The translations under genes were made by a program, and so were the position numbers. Positions 34,992 through 44,098 of a stretch of 64,000 nt of DNA are shown here, in pieces. A model generated the notes under the pieces. That model saw nothing but the letters and a program-made list of their open reading frames with translations. It was not told the origin of the DNA and made no database searches. Positions within the stretch are counted from its first letter, which is position 1, and every line of letters begins with the position of its first letter. The DNA comes from Chromobacterium subtsugae. GTDB lineage: Bacteria > Pseudomonadota > Gammaproteobacteria > Burkholderiales > Chromobacteriaceae. The stretch covers positions 1 through 64,000 of the forward strand of contig NZ_JYKA01000004.1 in the NCBI RefSeq assembly GCF_001676875.1. The letters are read 5' to 3'.

Positions 34992-35941
34992 GCGCCGCCC
35001 TCCGCCGCCACCTCCTGGCCGAGCTGCCGCAGCGATTGGGCCAGCGCCGTGTCCAGCGGCGTCGGCGTCCAATCGCCCAGCCGCGCGCGCAGCGCCCGGC
35101 CATCCAGCGCATGCGGACGCCGCCACAGGTAGCGGTTGCCCCACATCGACCGCAGCATCGGCGAGAACGGCCGCATCAGCCCCAGCCAGCCCCAGGGCAG
35201 CGCGCGCGCGCGCAGCGGCCGGCCCAACACCCGCTGCAACGCCTCCTGCAGCTGCCGGCCAGTCAGGTCGTGGCCCGGCATCATCATCCGGTTGAAGCCG
35301 CGGATGCCGGCGCGCTGGTCGGCCAGACGGGCAAAGGCCTCGGCCAGGTCCGCCAGATGGGTCCAGGCGTGGACGCTGTCCAGCGGGCCGGGGTAAGTGA
35401 ACACGCCACGCTGCAGGCCGGCGGCAATCACCTTGTCGAACCATACGCCGGTGCCCTGGCCGAAGAAATCGCCGGCGGTGAGCACGAAGCTGTCCAGGCC
35501 GGGCGCCGTCGCCAGCCGCCGCTCCATTTCGATGCGGATGGCGCCGAACACATGGCCCGGCGCGGCCGGCGTGCCTTCCGTCAGCGTCGCCGGCAGGCTG
35601 GAGCCGAAGTTGTAGACCGTGCCCGGCAACAACAGCAGCGCGCCGGCCGCCTGCGCCGCGGCGATGGCGTTGTCCAGCATAGGCAGCGCGTCGCGCCGCC
35701 AGCAGGCCTGGGTGTATTGCGAAGGATTGAGCGCGTGCGCCACCACCTGGCAACCGCGCGCGGCGGCGAGGATCGCGGCGCGGTCGTGGCCGTCGCAATG
35801 GACTTCCTCCACCCGGCCCTCGCCGCGCCAGCCGGCGCGCGTTTGCGCCCTTACCTGCCAGCCCCGCTCGCGCAGCGCTTGAACCATCGCCATGCCGAAA
35901 CGGCCGTTGGCGCCCAATACCAGTGCTTTCCGGGTATCCAT
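34979..35941 (-). CDS. NAD(P)-binding epimerase/reductase (extended SDR-like)
   Basis: A 320-aa Rossmann protein. The nucleotide motif is ALVLGANGRFGMAMV (GxxGxxG). A middle block reads LLLLPGTVYNFGSSLPATLTEGTPAAP, where the usual YxxxK is not evident, so it may be an atypical SDR or NmrA-like sensor. GAGGAG lies 8 nt before the ATG. It forms a two-gene unit with the small membrane protein and is divergent from a LysR gene that probably controls it. Confidence 0.82.
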   Translation of the reverse strand: MDTRKALVLGANGRFGMAMVQALRERGWQVRAQTRAGWRGEGRVEEVHCDGHDRAAILAAARGCQVVAHALNPSQYTQACWRRDALPMLDNAIAAAQAAGALLLLPGTVYNFGSSLPATLTEGTPAAPGHVFGAIRIEMERRLATAPGLDSFVLTAGDFFGQGTGVWFDKVIAAGLQRGVFTYPGPLDSVHAWTHLADLAEAFARLADQRAGIRGFNRMMMPGHDLTGRQLQEALQRVLGRPLRARALPWGWLGLMRPFSPMLRSMWGNRYLWRRPHALDGRALRARLGDWTPTPLDTALAQSLRQLGQEVAAEGGACAA

Positions 35942-36045
35942 CCGTCTGCTCCTCTCTCATAGGGAAGCCTCATTCTCTGGCTTCCGGCCAGGGCGAGGAA
36001 GACGCATAATGGGATACTGGATATGCATTTTTGAATGACTGAATC

Positions 36046-36939
36046 ATGGACTGGAATCTGGTGCAAGCCTTCCTGGCGGCGGCGGAAGCCGGCTCGCTCA
36101 GCGCGGCGGCCGACAAGACCCGGCAAAGCCAGCCCACGCTGAGCCGGCAAGTGGCGGCGCTGGAAGCCGCCATGGGCGTGAGCCTGTTCGAACGCAGCCC
36201 GCGCGGCCTGCGGCTGACGCAGGCGGGCGAAGCGCTGCTGGCGCCGGCCCGCGCCATGCGCGCGGCGGCGGCGGAGGTGGCCACCGCCGCGGAACAAGGC
36301 CGGCAATTGCTGCCGGGCACGGTGCGCGTCGCCGCCAGCGAGATGACCGCCGCCTACCTGCTGCCCGACATGCTGAGCGCGCTGCGGCGCGACTACCCGC
36401 AGATCGCCATCGACATCGTGGTCAACAACGGCCTCGACAACCTATTGGAGCGGGAGGCGGACATCGCCATCCGCCATGCCAGGCCGGCGCAGGGCGCGCT
36501 GATCGCCCGCCAGCTGGGAGAGCTGAAAATCCAGGCCTGGGCGCACGACAGCTACCTGGCGCGGCACCCGCCGCTCAAACGGCTGCAGGACTACGACTGG
36601 ATAGGCATGGACCGTTCCGATTTCCTGCTGCGGCGGATGCGGGAAGCCGGTTTCGACGTGGATCGCGACTTCTTCGCGCTGCGCTGCGACAACCAGGTGG
36701 TAGGCTGGCAGCTGGCGCTGGCCGGCGCCGGCGTCGCTTTCGCGCCGGCGGCCACCGCCAGCCGCTTCCCCGGCATGCGGCCGGTGCTGCCCGAGCTGGC
36801 GCAAGGCATGATGCCGGTGTGGCTGGCCTGCCACCGCGAACTGCGGCAAAACGCGCGCATACGCTGCGTGTTCGATCATCTGGCCGCCAGCTGGCAAAAC
36901 CTGCTGGCTAGCCAGCCGCCAGCCGCGCTTCGCCACTGA
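36046..36939 (+). CDS. LysR family transcriptional regulator
   Basis: A 297-aa regulator with helix-turn-helix MDWNLVQAFLAAAEAGSLSA, ADKTRQSQPTLSRQVAALE and an effector domain beginning VRVAASEMTAAYLLPDML. It is divergent from the SDR-like gene. Its last 32 bp overlap, tail to tail, the MFS gene on the other strand, so the two transcripts would be antisense at their 3' ends. Confidence 0.92.
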   Translation: MDWNLVQAFLAAAEAGSLSAAADKTRQSQPTLSRQVAALEAAMGVSLFERSPRGLRLTQAGEALLAPARAMRAAAAEVATAAEQGRQLLPGTVRVAASEMTAAYLLPDMLSALRRDYPQIAIDIVVNNGLDNLLEREADIAIRHARPAQGALIARQLGELKIQAWAHDSYLARHPPLKRLQDYDWIGMDRSDFLLRRMREAGFDVDRDFFALRCDNQVVGWQLALAGAGVAFAPAATASRFPGMRPVLPELAQGMMPVWLACHRELRQNARIRCVFDHLAASWQNLLASQPPAALRH

Positions 36940-38110
36940 GCGCGTTCCGGCGCGCCGCCAGGCACAGTCCCAGCAGCAGGCAAGCGATCCCCGCGCCGAC
37001 CAGGCACACCCCCAGCCAGCCGGCATAGGCGTAGGCCAGGCTGGCCGCGCCGGAACCCAGCGCGCCGCCGAGGAAATAGCTGACCAGGTAAACCGTGGTG
37101 ATGCGGCTGCGCGCCTCCGGCGCCAGCGCGTAGATCACGCTCTGGTTGGAGATGTGCAGCGCCTGCACGCATACATCCAGCAACAGCACCCCGGCCAGCA
37201 GCGCCGCCAGCCATTGGCCGCCCAGCCACAACAGGCCGAAGGCCAACAGAATGCCCAGGCAGCAGCAACGCGTGACCAGCCCGCCGCGGCCGCGGTCGGC
37301 CAGGCGGCCGGCGCCGCTGGCCGCCAGCGTGCCCGCCGCCCCCACCAGGCCGAAGGCGCCGATCTGCGCCTCGCTGTAAGCGTACGACGGCTGGCTGAGC
37401 AGAAAGGTCAGGCCGGTCCAGAACAGGCTGAAGCAGGCGAAGGCCAGCGCGCCGTACAGCGCGCGCAGCCGCAGCGCCGGATGGGCGCGCGCCAGCGTCA
37501 GCAGCGAGGCCAGCAGTTCGCGGTAGCGCAGCGGCGGCTTGCCGCCGTCGCGGGGCAGCGCCCGCGCCAGAATCACGGTGAACAGCAGCACCACCGCGGC
37601 GGCCAGCCAGTACACCAGCCGCCAGCCGCCCAGCTGGGCCACCAGGCCGGCGAAGGTGCGCGCCAGCAGAATGCCCAGCAGCAGACCGCTCATCACCGTG
37701 CCCACCACCCGGCCGCGCTCGCGCTCCGCCGCCAGCGAGGCGGCGAACGGCACCAATAGCTGCGCGGCGCAAGTGCACAGGCCCAGCGCCACGCAGGCCG
37801 CCGCGAACCAGGCGAGGCCCGGGCTCAGCGCCACCGCCAGCAAGGCCAGCGCGCTGCTGCCCAGCAGCGTCACGATCAGCCGGCGCCGGTCCCACACATC
37901 GCCCAGCGGCACCAGCAGCAGCAAGCCGCAGGCATAGCCCAGCTGGGTGAGAGTGACGACGAAGCCCAGGCTGGCGGCCGGCTGGCCGAAGCCATGGGCG
38001 ATGACCGCCAGCAGCGGCTGCGAATAATAGATGTTGCCGATGACGGCGCCGCAGGAAACCGCGAACAGCAGCGTCATGGCGCGGCTCAAGCCGGTGGAAG
38101 GGGTATCCAT
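36908..38110 (-). CDS. MFS transporter (DHA1-like)
   Basis: A 400-aa, 12-helix permease. The opening GNIYYSQPLLAVIAHGF and VPLGDVWDRRRLIVTLL motif A place it with the arabinose-efflux-like DHA1 pumps. Two ATGs lie 6 bp apart; AAGGA is well spaced only for the second, which is used here. It sits where cynX stands in E. coli cynTSX, but a terminator separates it from cynS and the sequence does not look like CynX. Confidence 0.88.
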   Translation of the reverse strand: MDTPSTGLSRAMTLLFAVSCGAVIGNIYYSQPLLAVIAHGFGQPAASLGFVVTLTQLGYACGLLLLVPLGDVWDRRRLIVTLLGSSALALLAVALSPGLAWFAAACVALGLCTCAAQLLVPFAASLAAERERGRVVGTVMSGLLLGILLARTFAGLVAQLGGWRLVYWLAAAVVLLFTVILARALPRDGGKPPLRYRELLASLLTLARAHPALRLRALYGALAFACFSLFWTGLTFLLSQPSYAYSEAQIGAFGLVGAAGTLAASGAGRLADRGRGGLVTRCCCLGILLAFGLLWLGGQWLAALLAGVLLLDVCVQALHISNQSVIYALAPEARSRITTVYLVSYFLGGALGSGAASLAYAYAGWLGVCLVGAGIACLLLGLCLAARRNALSGEARLAAG

Positions 38111-38130
38111 GTCCATCCTTGGGAAAAACG

Positions 38131-38165
38131 GAAAAACAAAAACGGCCGCGTCGGAAACGCGGCCG
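38131..38165 (-). terminator. Terminator downstream of cynS
   Basis: An 8-bp stem CGGCCGCG/CGCGGCCG with a 7-nt loop and a minus-strand T-rich tail (TTTTTGTTTTT). Confidence 0.8.
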
Positions 38166-38177
38166 CCGGTGCCCGAA

Positions 38178-38648
38178 TCAATAGGGCTTGTTGGGCAGGA
38201 ATTTGCCGTCCAGCGTGATCACCGCGCGCTCGCCGCCTTCGGGATCGGCCACTTTCTGGATGTCCAGCCGGAAGTTGATGGCGCTGATGATACCATCGCC
38301 CAGTTTCTCATGGACCAGCGCCTTCAGCGTGGTGCCGTAGATCTGGATCATTTCGTAAAAGCGGTAGATGGTGGGGTCGGTGGGAATGCCGCCCGGGATG
38401 CTGCCGCGCAGCGGAATGGCCTGCAGATTGGCGGAATCCGCCGCGTCCAGGCCCAGCTTGTCGCACACCCGGTCGGCGGCGGCCTTGGGCAGCGCGTGCT
38501 GCCCCAACAGGGCGGCGGTGACATAGGCCAAGCTGAGGCCGGTGCCGGCGGCCAGCTGCTCCCAGCTCAGATCCTGCAAAGCCTTGGCGGCGATGATGCG
38601 GGCGGTCAGTTCGACGCGGGCGTCCTGGGTGGTATGCGATTGCTGCAT
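38178..38648 (-). CDS. cynS: Cyanase (cyanate hydratase)
   Basis: A 156-aa decameric enzyme converting cyanate and bicarbonate to ammonia and CO2. The catalytic Arg and Glu are in [13 protein letters not shown] and the Ser in [12 protein letters not shown]; the C-terminal GKFLPNKPY is conserved. The N-terminal half is the HTH-like dimer domain. It follows cynT after 54 bp in the same direction. Confidence 0.97.
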   Translation of the reverse strand: MQQSHTTQDARVELTARIIAAKALQDLSWEQLAAGTGLSLAYVTAALLGQHALPKAAADRVCDKLGLDAADSANLQAIPLRGSIPGGIPTDPTIYRFYEMIQIYGTTLKALVHEKLGDGIISAINFRLDIQKVADPEGGERAVITLDGKFLPNKPY

Positions 38649-38702
38649 GGTATTTCCTTTCTTGAGTGAAACGCGCCCGGCGGGCGCGGAGTGCGATGGC
38701 GC

Positions 38703-39338
38703 TCAGGCGGCGCGGGTATGTGGAAAGTCGCCCAGCGGGACAAAGCGCTTGGCGGCGCCGTCCAGCGTTTCGATGTTGCCGGTGCCGATGTCGTAGACCC
38801 AGCCGTGCAGGCGCAGCCGGCCTTGCTCCAGCGCCACGGCCACCGCCGGGTGGGTTTTGAGGTTGGCCAATTGGGCGATGACGTTTTCCCTGACCATGTC
38901 GCTCAGCCTGGCTTCGGCCGAGGCGTGAGTTCGAGCGGCGTTGACCGCCTTGGCCGCGTCGGCGTGGCGCAGCCAGCCGGCCACCGCCGGCATGTGGTCG
39001 AGACAGGCGCAGCGGGAAATCGCGGTCATCGCGCCGCAGTCGGAATGGCCGCAGATGACGATGTCGCTGACGCCCAGCGCGGCCACCGCGTACTCCACCG
39101 TGGCGGTGACGCCGCCCGGCTCGGGGCCGTAGCCGGGCACGATGTTGCCGGCGTTGCGGATCACGAACAGGTCGCCCGGCTCCTGCTGCGTCAGCAATTC
39201 CGGCACCACCCGGCTGTCGGAGCAGGTGACGAACAGCACGCTGGGGCTCTGGCTGGAAGCCAGCTGGCGGAACAGCTCGGAACGTTTGGGGAAAGCTTCC
39301 TGCTGAAACTTGAGGAAGCCGTCGATGATGGCTTGCAT
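38703..39338 (-). CDS. cynT: Beta-class carbonic anhydrase CynT
   Basis: A 211-aa zinc enzyme. Zinc ligands and the catalytic pair are in [12 protein letters not shown] and [10 protein letters not shown]. In the cyanate operon its role is to return CO2 to bicarbonate, which cyanase consumes. The start [12 protein letters not shown] has AAGGAG upstream; the frame extends 12 codons further without a site. Confidence 0.95.
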   Translation of the reverse strand: MQAIIDGFLKFQQEAFPKRSELFRQLASSQSPSVLFVTCSDSRVVPELLTQQEPGDLFVIRNAGNIVPGYGPEPGGVTATVEYAVAALGVSDIVICGHSDCGAMTAISRCACLDHMPAVAGWLRHADAAKAVNAARTHASAEARLSDMVRENVIAQLANLKTHPAVAVALEQGRLRLHGWVYDIGTGNIETLDGAAKRFVPLGDFPHTRAA

Positions 39339-39406
39339 GGGGGGTTCTCCTTGGCGGGTGAAACGATGGCGCAAGGATGAACCGATCAGACTATAGCGTC
39401 CAAGAC

Positions 39407-39424
39407 TGATATAGAATCATATCA
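39407..39424. promoter_or_regulatory. Palindromic site between cynT and cynR, probable CynR operator
   Basis: TGATAT-N6-ATATCA lies in the 110-bp divergent gap. A second, wider pair of CTATAG hexamers at 39391 and 39438 brackets it. LysR-type T-N11-A geometry fits. Confidence 0.6.
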
Positions 39425-39448
39425 ATAAGAAAAACCTATAGTTCATTC

Positions 39449-40336
39449 ATGATACTCAGACACATCCGCTATCTGGTCGCCGTGGCCGAACACGGCAACT
39501 TCACCCGCGCCGCCGAGGCGCTGCACGTGTCGCAGCCGACGCTGTCGCAACAGATCCGCCAATTGGAAGATCAGGTGGGCGCGCCGCTGCTGGACCGCAG
39601 CGGCCGCGCGGTGCGGCCGACCGATGCCGGCGCGGCCTACCTGGAATACGCGCGGCGGGCGCTGCGCGAGCTGGCGGCCGCCCAGCGCGCCACCCAAGAG
39701 GTGGCGGACCTGTCGCGCGGCGCGCTCCGGCTGGCGATGACGCCCACGTTTACCTGCTATCTGCTGGGACCGCTGGTGGAACGCTATGCGGCGCGGCACC
39801 CCGGCGTGAAGCTGGAAATCCGCGAGATGACGCAGGATGCGATGGAGGCGGCGCTGGCAGCCGACGAGCTGGATCTGGGCATCGCCTTCGATACCGCAGG
39901 CGCGCCGGAAATCCAGCGCCAGCCGCTATTCGCGGAAAAGCTGTGCGTGGTGGCCGGCCCGCGCCACCGCTGGCGCGAGCTAGCGACGCCGTTGGACGCG
40001 CGCGCACTGGAACAAGCGCCGCTGGCGCTGCTGAGCGCGGACTTCGCCACCCGAGGCCATATCGACGCGCACTTCCGCCAGCTGGGCATCGCGCCGCGCG
40101 TAGCCATGGAGGCCAATACCATAGGCGCCATCCTGGAAACGGTGCGCCGCGGCGCCATGGCCACCATCCTGCCGGAGGCCATCGCCCGGCAAGACCCGGC
40201 CTTGCATGCGCTGGAAATGCGGCCGGCGCTGCCAGCGCGCACCGCCGCCCTGCTCTGCCGGCGGGACGGCTACCGCAGCGCCGCCGCCCGCGCCTGCCTG
40301 CCGCTGCTGGAAGAGCTGGCGGGACAACTGGCCTAA
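39449..40336 (+). CDS. cynR: LysR-type activator of the cyanate operon
   Basis: A 295-aa regulator: helix-turn-helix LRHIRYLVAVAEHGNFTRAA, LHVSQPTLSQQIRQLEDQVG, effector domain LRLAMTPTFTCYLLGPLVER. The N-terminus MILRHIRYLVAVAEH is much like CynR. Its position, divergent from cynT-cynS, supports control of that operon with cyanate as inducer. A strong terminator follows. Confidence 0.9.
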   Translation: MILRHIRYLVAVAEHGNFTRAAEALHVSQPTLSQQIRQLEDQVGAPLLDRSGRAVRPTDAGAAYLEYARRALRELAAAQRATQEVADLSRGALRLAMTPTFTCYLLGPLVERYAARHPGVKLEIREMTQDAMEAALAADELDLGIAFDTAGAPEIQRQPLFAEKLCVVAGPRHRWRELATPLDARALEQAPLALLSADFATRGHIDAHFRQLGIAPRVAMEANTIGAILETVRRGAMATILPEAIARQDPALHALEMRPALPARTAALLCRRDGYRSAAARACLPLLEELAGQLA

Positions 40337-40344
40337 ACGAAGCC

Positions 40345-40380
40345 GTAAAAAAACCGCATGGCGCTCACATGCGGTTTTCT
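40345..40380. terminator. Bidirectional terminator after cynR
   Basis: A perfect 10-bp stem AAACCGCATG/CATGCGGTTT with a 7-nt loop, A-run on one side and T-run on the other. It serves cynR and the SnoaL-like gene. Confidence 0.9.
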
Positions 40381-40394
40381 CTCGAAGGCCGGCC

Positions 40395-40796
40395 TCACTC
40401 GGCCAGCGCCTCCTCCAGCGCGGCCGTGTCCTCATAGAAGTGATACAAAACGATTTTGCCGTCCCTCACCTTGCCGATCAGCGCCCAATCGCTGGCGAAG
40501 GGTTTGCCGGTGGCCACGCTGTAATGCCGCAGCCGGCCGTGCATCGCCGCGTGCTCGCCGTCGCCGAAAGCCGACTCCACTTCAAATTCGCCAGGCTTCA
40601 ATTCGGCGGCGAAAGATTGAAACACCTGGGCCGCGCCGGCCTGCCCCCGGTAAGTGCCGTACAGGGACACCTTGGCGCTGGCCTGCGGCCGGCTGGGAAT
40701 GAAAACCGCGTCATCCGCCACCAAGGCCAACGCTTCCGCCATCCGGCCGCTGAATACGTGGTCGAGGAAAGTCTGCACGATCTGAATGCTGCTCAT
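40395..40796 (-). CDS. SnoaL-like / NTF2-fold protein
   Basis: A 133-aa protein of the NTF2-like superfamily: an N-terminal helix (IVQTFLDHVFSGRMAEALAL), the VADDAVFIPSRP turn and strands ending IVLYHFYEDTAAL. Members include ketosteroid isomerase-like enzymes and limonene epoxide hydrolases; the function here is open. AGGAG precedes the start, which overlaps the dehydrogenase stop (ATGA), so it is coupled to that gene. Confidence 0.85.
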   Translation of the reverse strand: MSSIQIVQTFLDHVFSGRMAEALALVADDAVFIPSRPQASAKVSLYGTYRGQAGAAQVFQSFAAELKPGEFEVESAFGDGEHAAMHGRLRHYSVATGKPFASDWALIGKVRDGKIVLYHFYEDTAALEEALAE

Positions 40797-41841
40797 ACTG
40801 GCTCCTGAAAGTTGGAAAAACCGGACAAGGTCAATTTGCCTATGGCGTCGCCCCGCTCCAGCCGGGCATGGGCGTCGCCGAGCGCGCGGGCGGAAAGCTG
40901 GCCCAGGTGCTCGCGCCGGGTACTGCGTATCCGCCCGGCCTCCGCCAAAGCGGTCAACCGGGCCAGGATGTCCCCCTGCCGCGCCATGTCGGCAGTCTGG
41001 AACATGGAGCGGGTGAACATGTAGTTCCAGCTGAAGCTGGCGCTCTTGCGCATCAGCGCGTTGAGTTCGACCGGCCGGGAAAACGGCACGACATTGGCGA
41101 TATGGCCGAACGGCGCGATCAGTTCGGCCAAGGCGGCGAAGTGCTCATCCGGGCGATTGAGCAGCAAAACGGATTGCACGGCCGGGATGCCGATGGCCTC
41201 CAGTTGCGGCCGCAAAGGCAGACTATGGTCGATCACCTCATGCGCGCCCATCTGGCGGCACCAGGCCGTGGACTCCGCGCGCGAGGCGGTGGCCACCACC
41301 CGCAAGCCGGGCACCAGCCGCGCCAGCTGGATGGCGATGGAGCCGACGCCGCCGGCGCCGCCCACCACCAGCAAGGTTCGCCCATCGGCCGGCGCGTCCG
41401 GCGCATAACCCAGGTGCTCGAACAGCGCCTCCCAGGCAGTCAGCCCGGTCAAAGGCAGGGCGGCGGCCTCCACCGCGCTCCAGTTGGCGGGACGGCGCGC
41501 CGCCAGGCGCGCGTCCACCAGCTGGTAGGCGCTATTGCAGCCGGGCCGGTTCACATCGCCGGCATAGTATATCGAGTCGCCGGGCTGGAACCACGCCGCC
41601 GCCTCAGCCCCGCAGGCCGCCACCACACCGGCGGCGTCCCAGCCGAGCACCGCCGCCTGGCGCCATCATCCGCCTTGCGCCGGCGCACGCGGCAATCGGC
41701 CGGATTCACCGCCACGGCGTCCACCCGGACCAACACATCCCAGCCAGCAGGCGTGGGCACCGGCAGGATCAAATCGCGCAGTTCGGCCGGCGGCGCGGCC
41801 AGGATGCCGACCGCGGGCATCTGCGGGGGAAGTCTGTCCAT
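40793..41841 (-). pseudogene. Zinc-type alcohol dehydrogenase/quinone oxidoreductase, frameshifted
   Basis: The N-terminal part (MPAVGILAAPPAELRDLILP, then VLVRVDAVAVNPADCRVRRRKADDG) and the main body (AAVLGWDAAGVVAACGAEAA onward, with nucleotide motif VVGGAGGVGSIAIQLA) are in different frames. The break is near 41660; one missing base just after the KADDG codons would rejoin them. The rest is intact to a normal end (about 348 aa if repaired), of the zinc-free ZADH/quinone oxidoreductase sort. Either a recent inactivation or a sequencing error. It is the first gene of an operon with the SnoaL-like protein and divergent from a LysR gene. Confidence 0.8.
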
Positions 41842-41887
41842 ATCGGCCGCTCGCGTGAAATGAAGATGCCGTCAGTGTAGCGCCTTG

Positions 41888-41913
41888 ATTTATTCGGCAT
41901 AAGTCGAATAAAT
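41888..41913. promoter_or_regulatory. Palindrome between LysR and dehydrogenase genes
   Basis: Perfect 9-bp arms ATTTATTCG/CGAATAAAT with an 8-nt spacer lie in the divergent gap, probably the operator of the adjacent LysR protein. Confidence 0.65.
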
Positions 41914-41946
41914 TGGCCACATCTGTGCATTTATGATCGGACTGCC

Positions 41947-42792
41947 ATGCAATGGGACGATGTGCGTTATTTTCTGGCGCTGGCGCGCGAAGGCAGCCTG
42001 TCGGCCGGGGCGCGGGCCTTGGGGGTGGAGCACAGCACGATATCGCGTCGGGTGGGCCAGCTGGAAGCCGCGCTGGGGCTGCGGCTGTTTGATCGCCTGC
42101 CGCGCGGCTGGCAGTTGACCCAGAAGGGAGAAAGCCTGCTGCCGCAGGCCTTGGCGCTGGAAACCGGCATCGCCGGGATGCTGCGCTCGGCCTCGGCGAA
42201 GAACGCGCTGGCCGGCCAAGTGCGGCTGACCGCGCCGCCGCAGTTGCTCAACCATGTGCTGCTGCCGCTGTTGACGACGTTCCGCCAGCGTTACCCGGAT
42301 ATCGATCTGACTTTGCTAGGCGAGCGGCGCCGCGCCCGGCTGGAACAAGGCGAAGCCGACCTGGCGCTGCGGCTGGACGTGCCCGACACGCCGGAGCTGA
42401 TCGCCCGGCCGCTGGCCCTGGTGGGCTACGCGCTGTATGGCACCGCGCGCTGGCGGCAAACCGAGGCAAGCGAATGGCTGTTCATCGGCTTCGACGACAG
42501 CCAGGCCGGCTTGTCCCTGAAGCGATGGCTGGGAGAACACGCCGGCGCGCGCCGGGTGGCGCTGCGCGGCAACGATCTGGATACCCATTTCCAGGCGGCG
42601 AGACAGGGCCTGGGCGTAGCGCTGCTGCCGCGCTTCCTGGCGCGCGCCGCGCCGGAGCTCGCCGAACTGGACAGCCCGCCGCCGCCGGACAAGCAGCTTT
42701 ACCTGCTGATGCATCCGGACGTGCGCCGCGCGCCGCGGGTGCGCGCGCTGGCGGACTTCATCGCCGCGGCGCTGCCGGGCGCGCTGGCTTGA
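41947..42792 (+). CDS. LysR family transcriptional regulator
   Basis: A 281-aa regulator: MQWDDVRYFLALAREGSLSA and LGVEHSTISRRVGQLEAALG form the helix-turn-helix, and the effector domain starts VRLTAPPQLLNHVLLPLL. The EHSTISRR recognition helix is common among regulators sitting divergent to oxidoreductases. It likely controls the dehydrogenase/SnoaL-like pair. It ends 6 bp from the lpxO stop on the other strand. Confidence 0.92.
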   Translation: MQWDDVRYFLALAREGSLSAGARALGVEHSTISRRVGQLEAALGLRLFDRLPRGWQLTQKGESLLPQALALETGIAGMLRSASAKNALAGQVRLTAPPQLLNHVLLPLLTTFRQRYPDIDLTLLGERRRARLEQGEADLALRLDVPDTPELIARPLALVGYALYGTARWRQTEASEWLFIGFDDSQAGLSLKRWLGEHAGARRVALRGNDLDTHFQAARQGLGVALLPRFLARAAPELAELDSPPPPDKQLYLLMHPDVRRAPRVRALADFIAAALPGALA

Positions 42793-42798
42793 GCCGAA

Positions 42799-43719
42799 TC
42801 AGCCCCAGCTGCCCCAGAACAGCCACAGCACGATGGGGCCGCCCAGGATCAGCCACTTCAGCAGATAGTAGGTGAAACGGCTCTGCGCCTTGATCCTCTT
42901 GCCGAACAGGCGCACCTGCTGAATGTAGCGGAAGGCGCGGTTGAGCGCGCCGACGCGGTCGCCGGCTTCGTTCGGCGCATTGGCCGCGCCCACCAGCACG
43001 CGGCTGACGATGCGGTTGATCACTCGCGCCGGCCAGAACCACATCGGCCGCTCCACGTCGCAGAACAGAATGATGCGGTTCTGGTCGGTGGTGTTTTCCG
43101 CGTAGTGCAGATAGGTCTCGTCGAAAATCACCGCCTCGCCGTCGCGCCAGCTGTATTGCTGGCCGTCCACGTCGATGTAGCAGCGGTCGTCGTTGGGCGT
43201 GATCAGCCCCAGGTGGTAGCGCACCGAACCGGCGAACGGATCGCGGTGGCGCACCAGGCGGCTGCCCGGCGGCAGCGCGGTGAACATCGCCGCCTTGATA
43301 TTGGGAAACTGCTTCAAAAGCTCGGTGGTGTACGGGCACAGCGCCTGCGCGGACGGGTGGTCCTGGCCGTACCATTTCAGGTAGAAGCGCTTCCAGCCGG
43401 TCTTGAAGAAGGAATTGAAGCCCAGATCGTCGTACTTGTCCGAGGCCTTGATGTTGCCGCGGTCGTACAACGCCACCGCCTCTTCGCGGATCTTCTCCCA
43501 GTTGGCGGTCAGCGCCTGCAGCTCGGGGAAGCGCTCCACCGGCAGATACGGTTTGGGCGGCACCTTGGAAAACAGATACATGAAGCAGTTGATCGGGGCC
43601 ATGATGGTGGAGTGGTCGCTCAACTGGCGCCAAAAACCAAGCCGTACGCGGCCGCGGAAATGAACGTAGACGGTGGAGAGGATGAAGATCGCCACCACCA
43701 GAATCTTGATATAAGGCAT
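42799..43719 (-). CDS. lpxO: Lipid A 2-hydroxylase LpxO (Asp/Asn beta-hydroxylase family)
   Basis: A 306-aa Fe(II)/2-oxoglutarate dioxygenase anchored by an N-terminal helix (KILVVAIFILSTVYVHF) and a C-terminal one (YLLKWLILGGPIVLWLFW). The iron motif HxD is in RLVRHRDPFAGSVRYH and the distal His in FDETYLHYAENTTDQNRIIL, with Arg for 2-oxoglutarate. Size and the PPKPYL / FPNIKAAMFTALPPGS blocks fit LpxO, which hydroxylates a secondary acyl chain of lipid A. AGGAG precedes the chosen ATG. Related hydroxylases of other substrates are the alternative. Confidence 0.85.
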   Translation of the reverse strand: MPYIKILVVAIFILSTVYVHFRGRVRLGFWRQLSDHSTIMAPINCFMYLFSKVPPKPYLPVERFPELQALTANWEKIREEAVALYDRGNIKASDKYDDLGFNSFFKTGWKRFYLKWYGQDHPSAQALCPYTTELLKQFPNIKAAMFTALPPGSRLVRHRDPFAGSVRYHLGLITPNDDRCYIDVDGQQYSWRDGEAVIFDETYLHYAENTTDQNRIILFCDVERPMWFWPARVINRIVSRVLVGAANAPNEAGDRVGALNRAFRYIQQVRLFGKRIKAQSRFTYYLLKWLILGGPIVLWLFWGSWG

Positions 43720-43937
43720 CGGGACTCCTGCGGAACTAAAAACGGCATGACTGCCGCAGCCAATCATTTTAAACGATGCGGCGCGAGGCGTAGTAGCCGA
43801 CACTGAAATTAATAACAAAGGCCAGTACCGGCGCCGCGCGGCAAACGCCCGGCATAGGATCCGCGCCGCCGCAGCGCGGCCAGCCCCTCTCGCCGCCCCT
43901 GCGTCATGCCGCACACCGACAAACAACTTATATGACA

Positions 43938-43967
43938 TGGCAGTATCGCCGGCGCTGCCATATAATG
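43938..43967 (+). promoter_or_regulatory. Promoter with embedded inverted repeat for the 175-aa gene
   Basis: A consensus -10 TATAAT (43962-43967) lies 17 bp after TGGCAG (43939-43944). Perfect 7-bp arms ATGGCAG-N11-CTGCCAT (43938-43962) cover both elements, so a dimeric regulator bound here would block RNA polymerase. The remainder of the 380-bp gap shows no gene. Confidence 0.6.
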
Positions 43968-44098
43968 GCGCACAGGCGCTGCGAGCGGTTCGCGCCGCCA
44001 ACAACAGACTGAACAGCGCATTCACCCGATCCACCCCGACAGACACGCGAAACCCTCGAACGGCAGCATGCTGCACGGACAGCACCGGCGGAACCCTA

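Noticed and set aside
36908-38110. Naming the MFS gene cynX
   Set aside because: It has the cynX position, but motifs are those of DHA1 drug/arabinose-type exporters and a terminator separates it from cynS.
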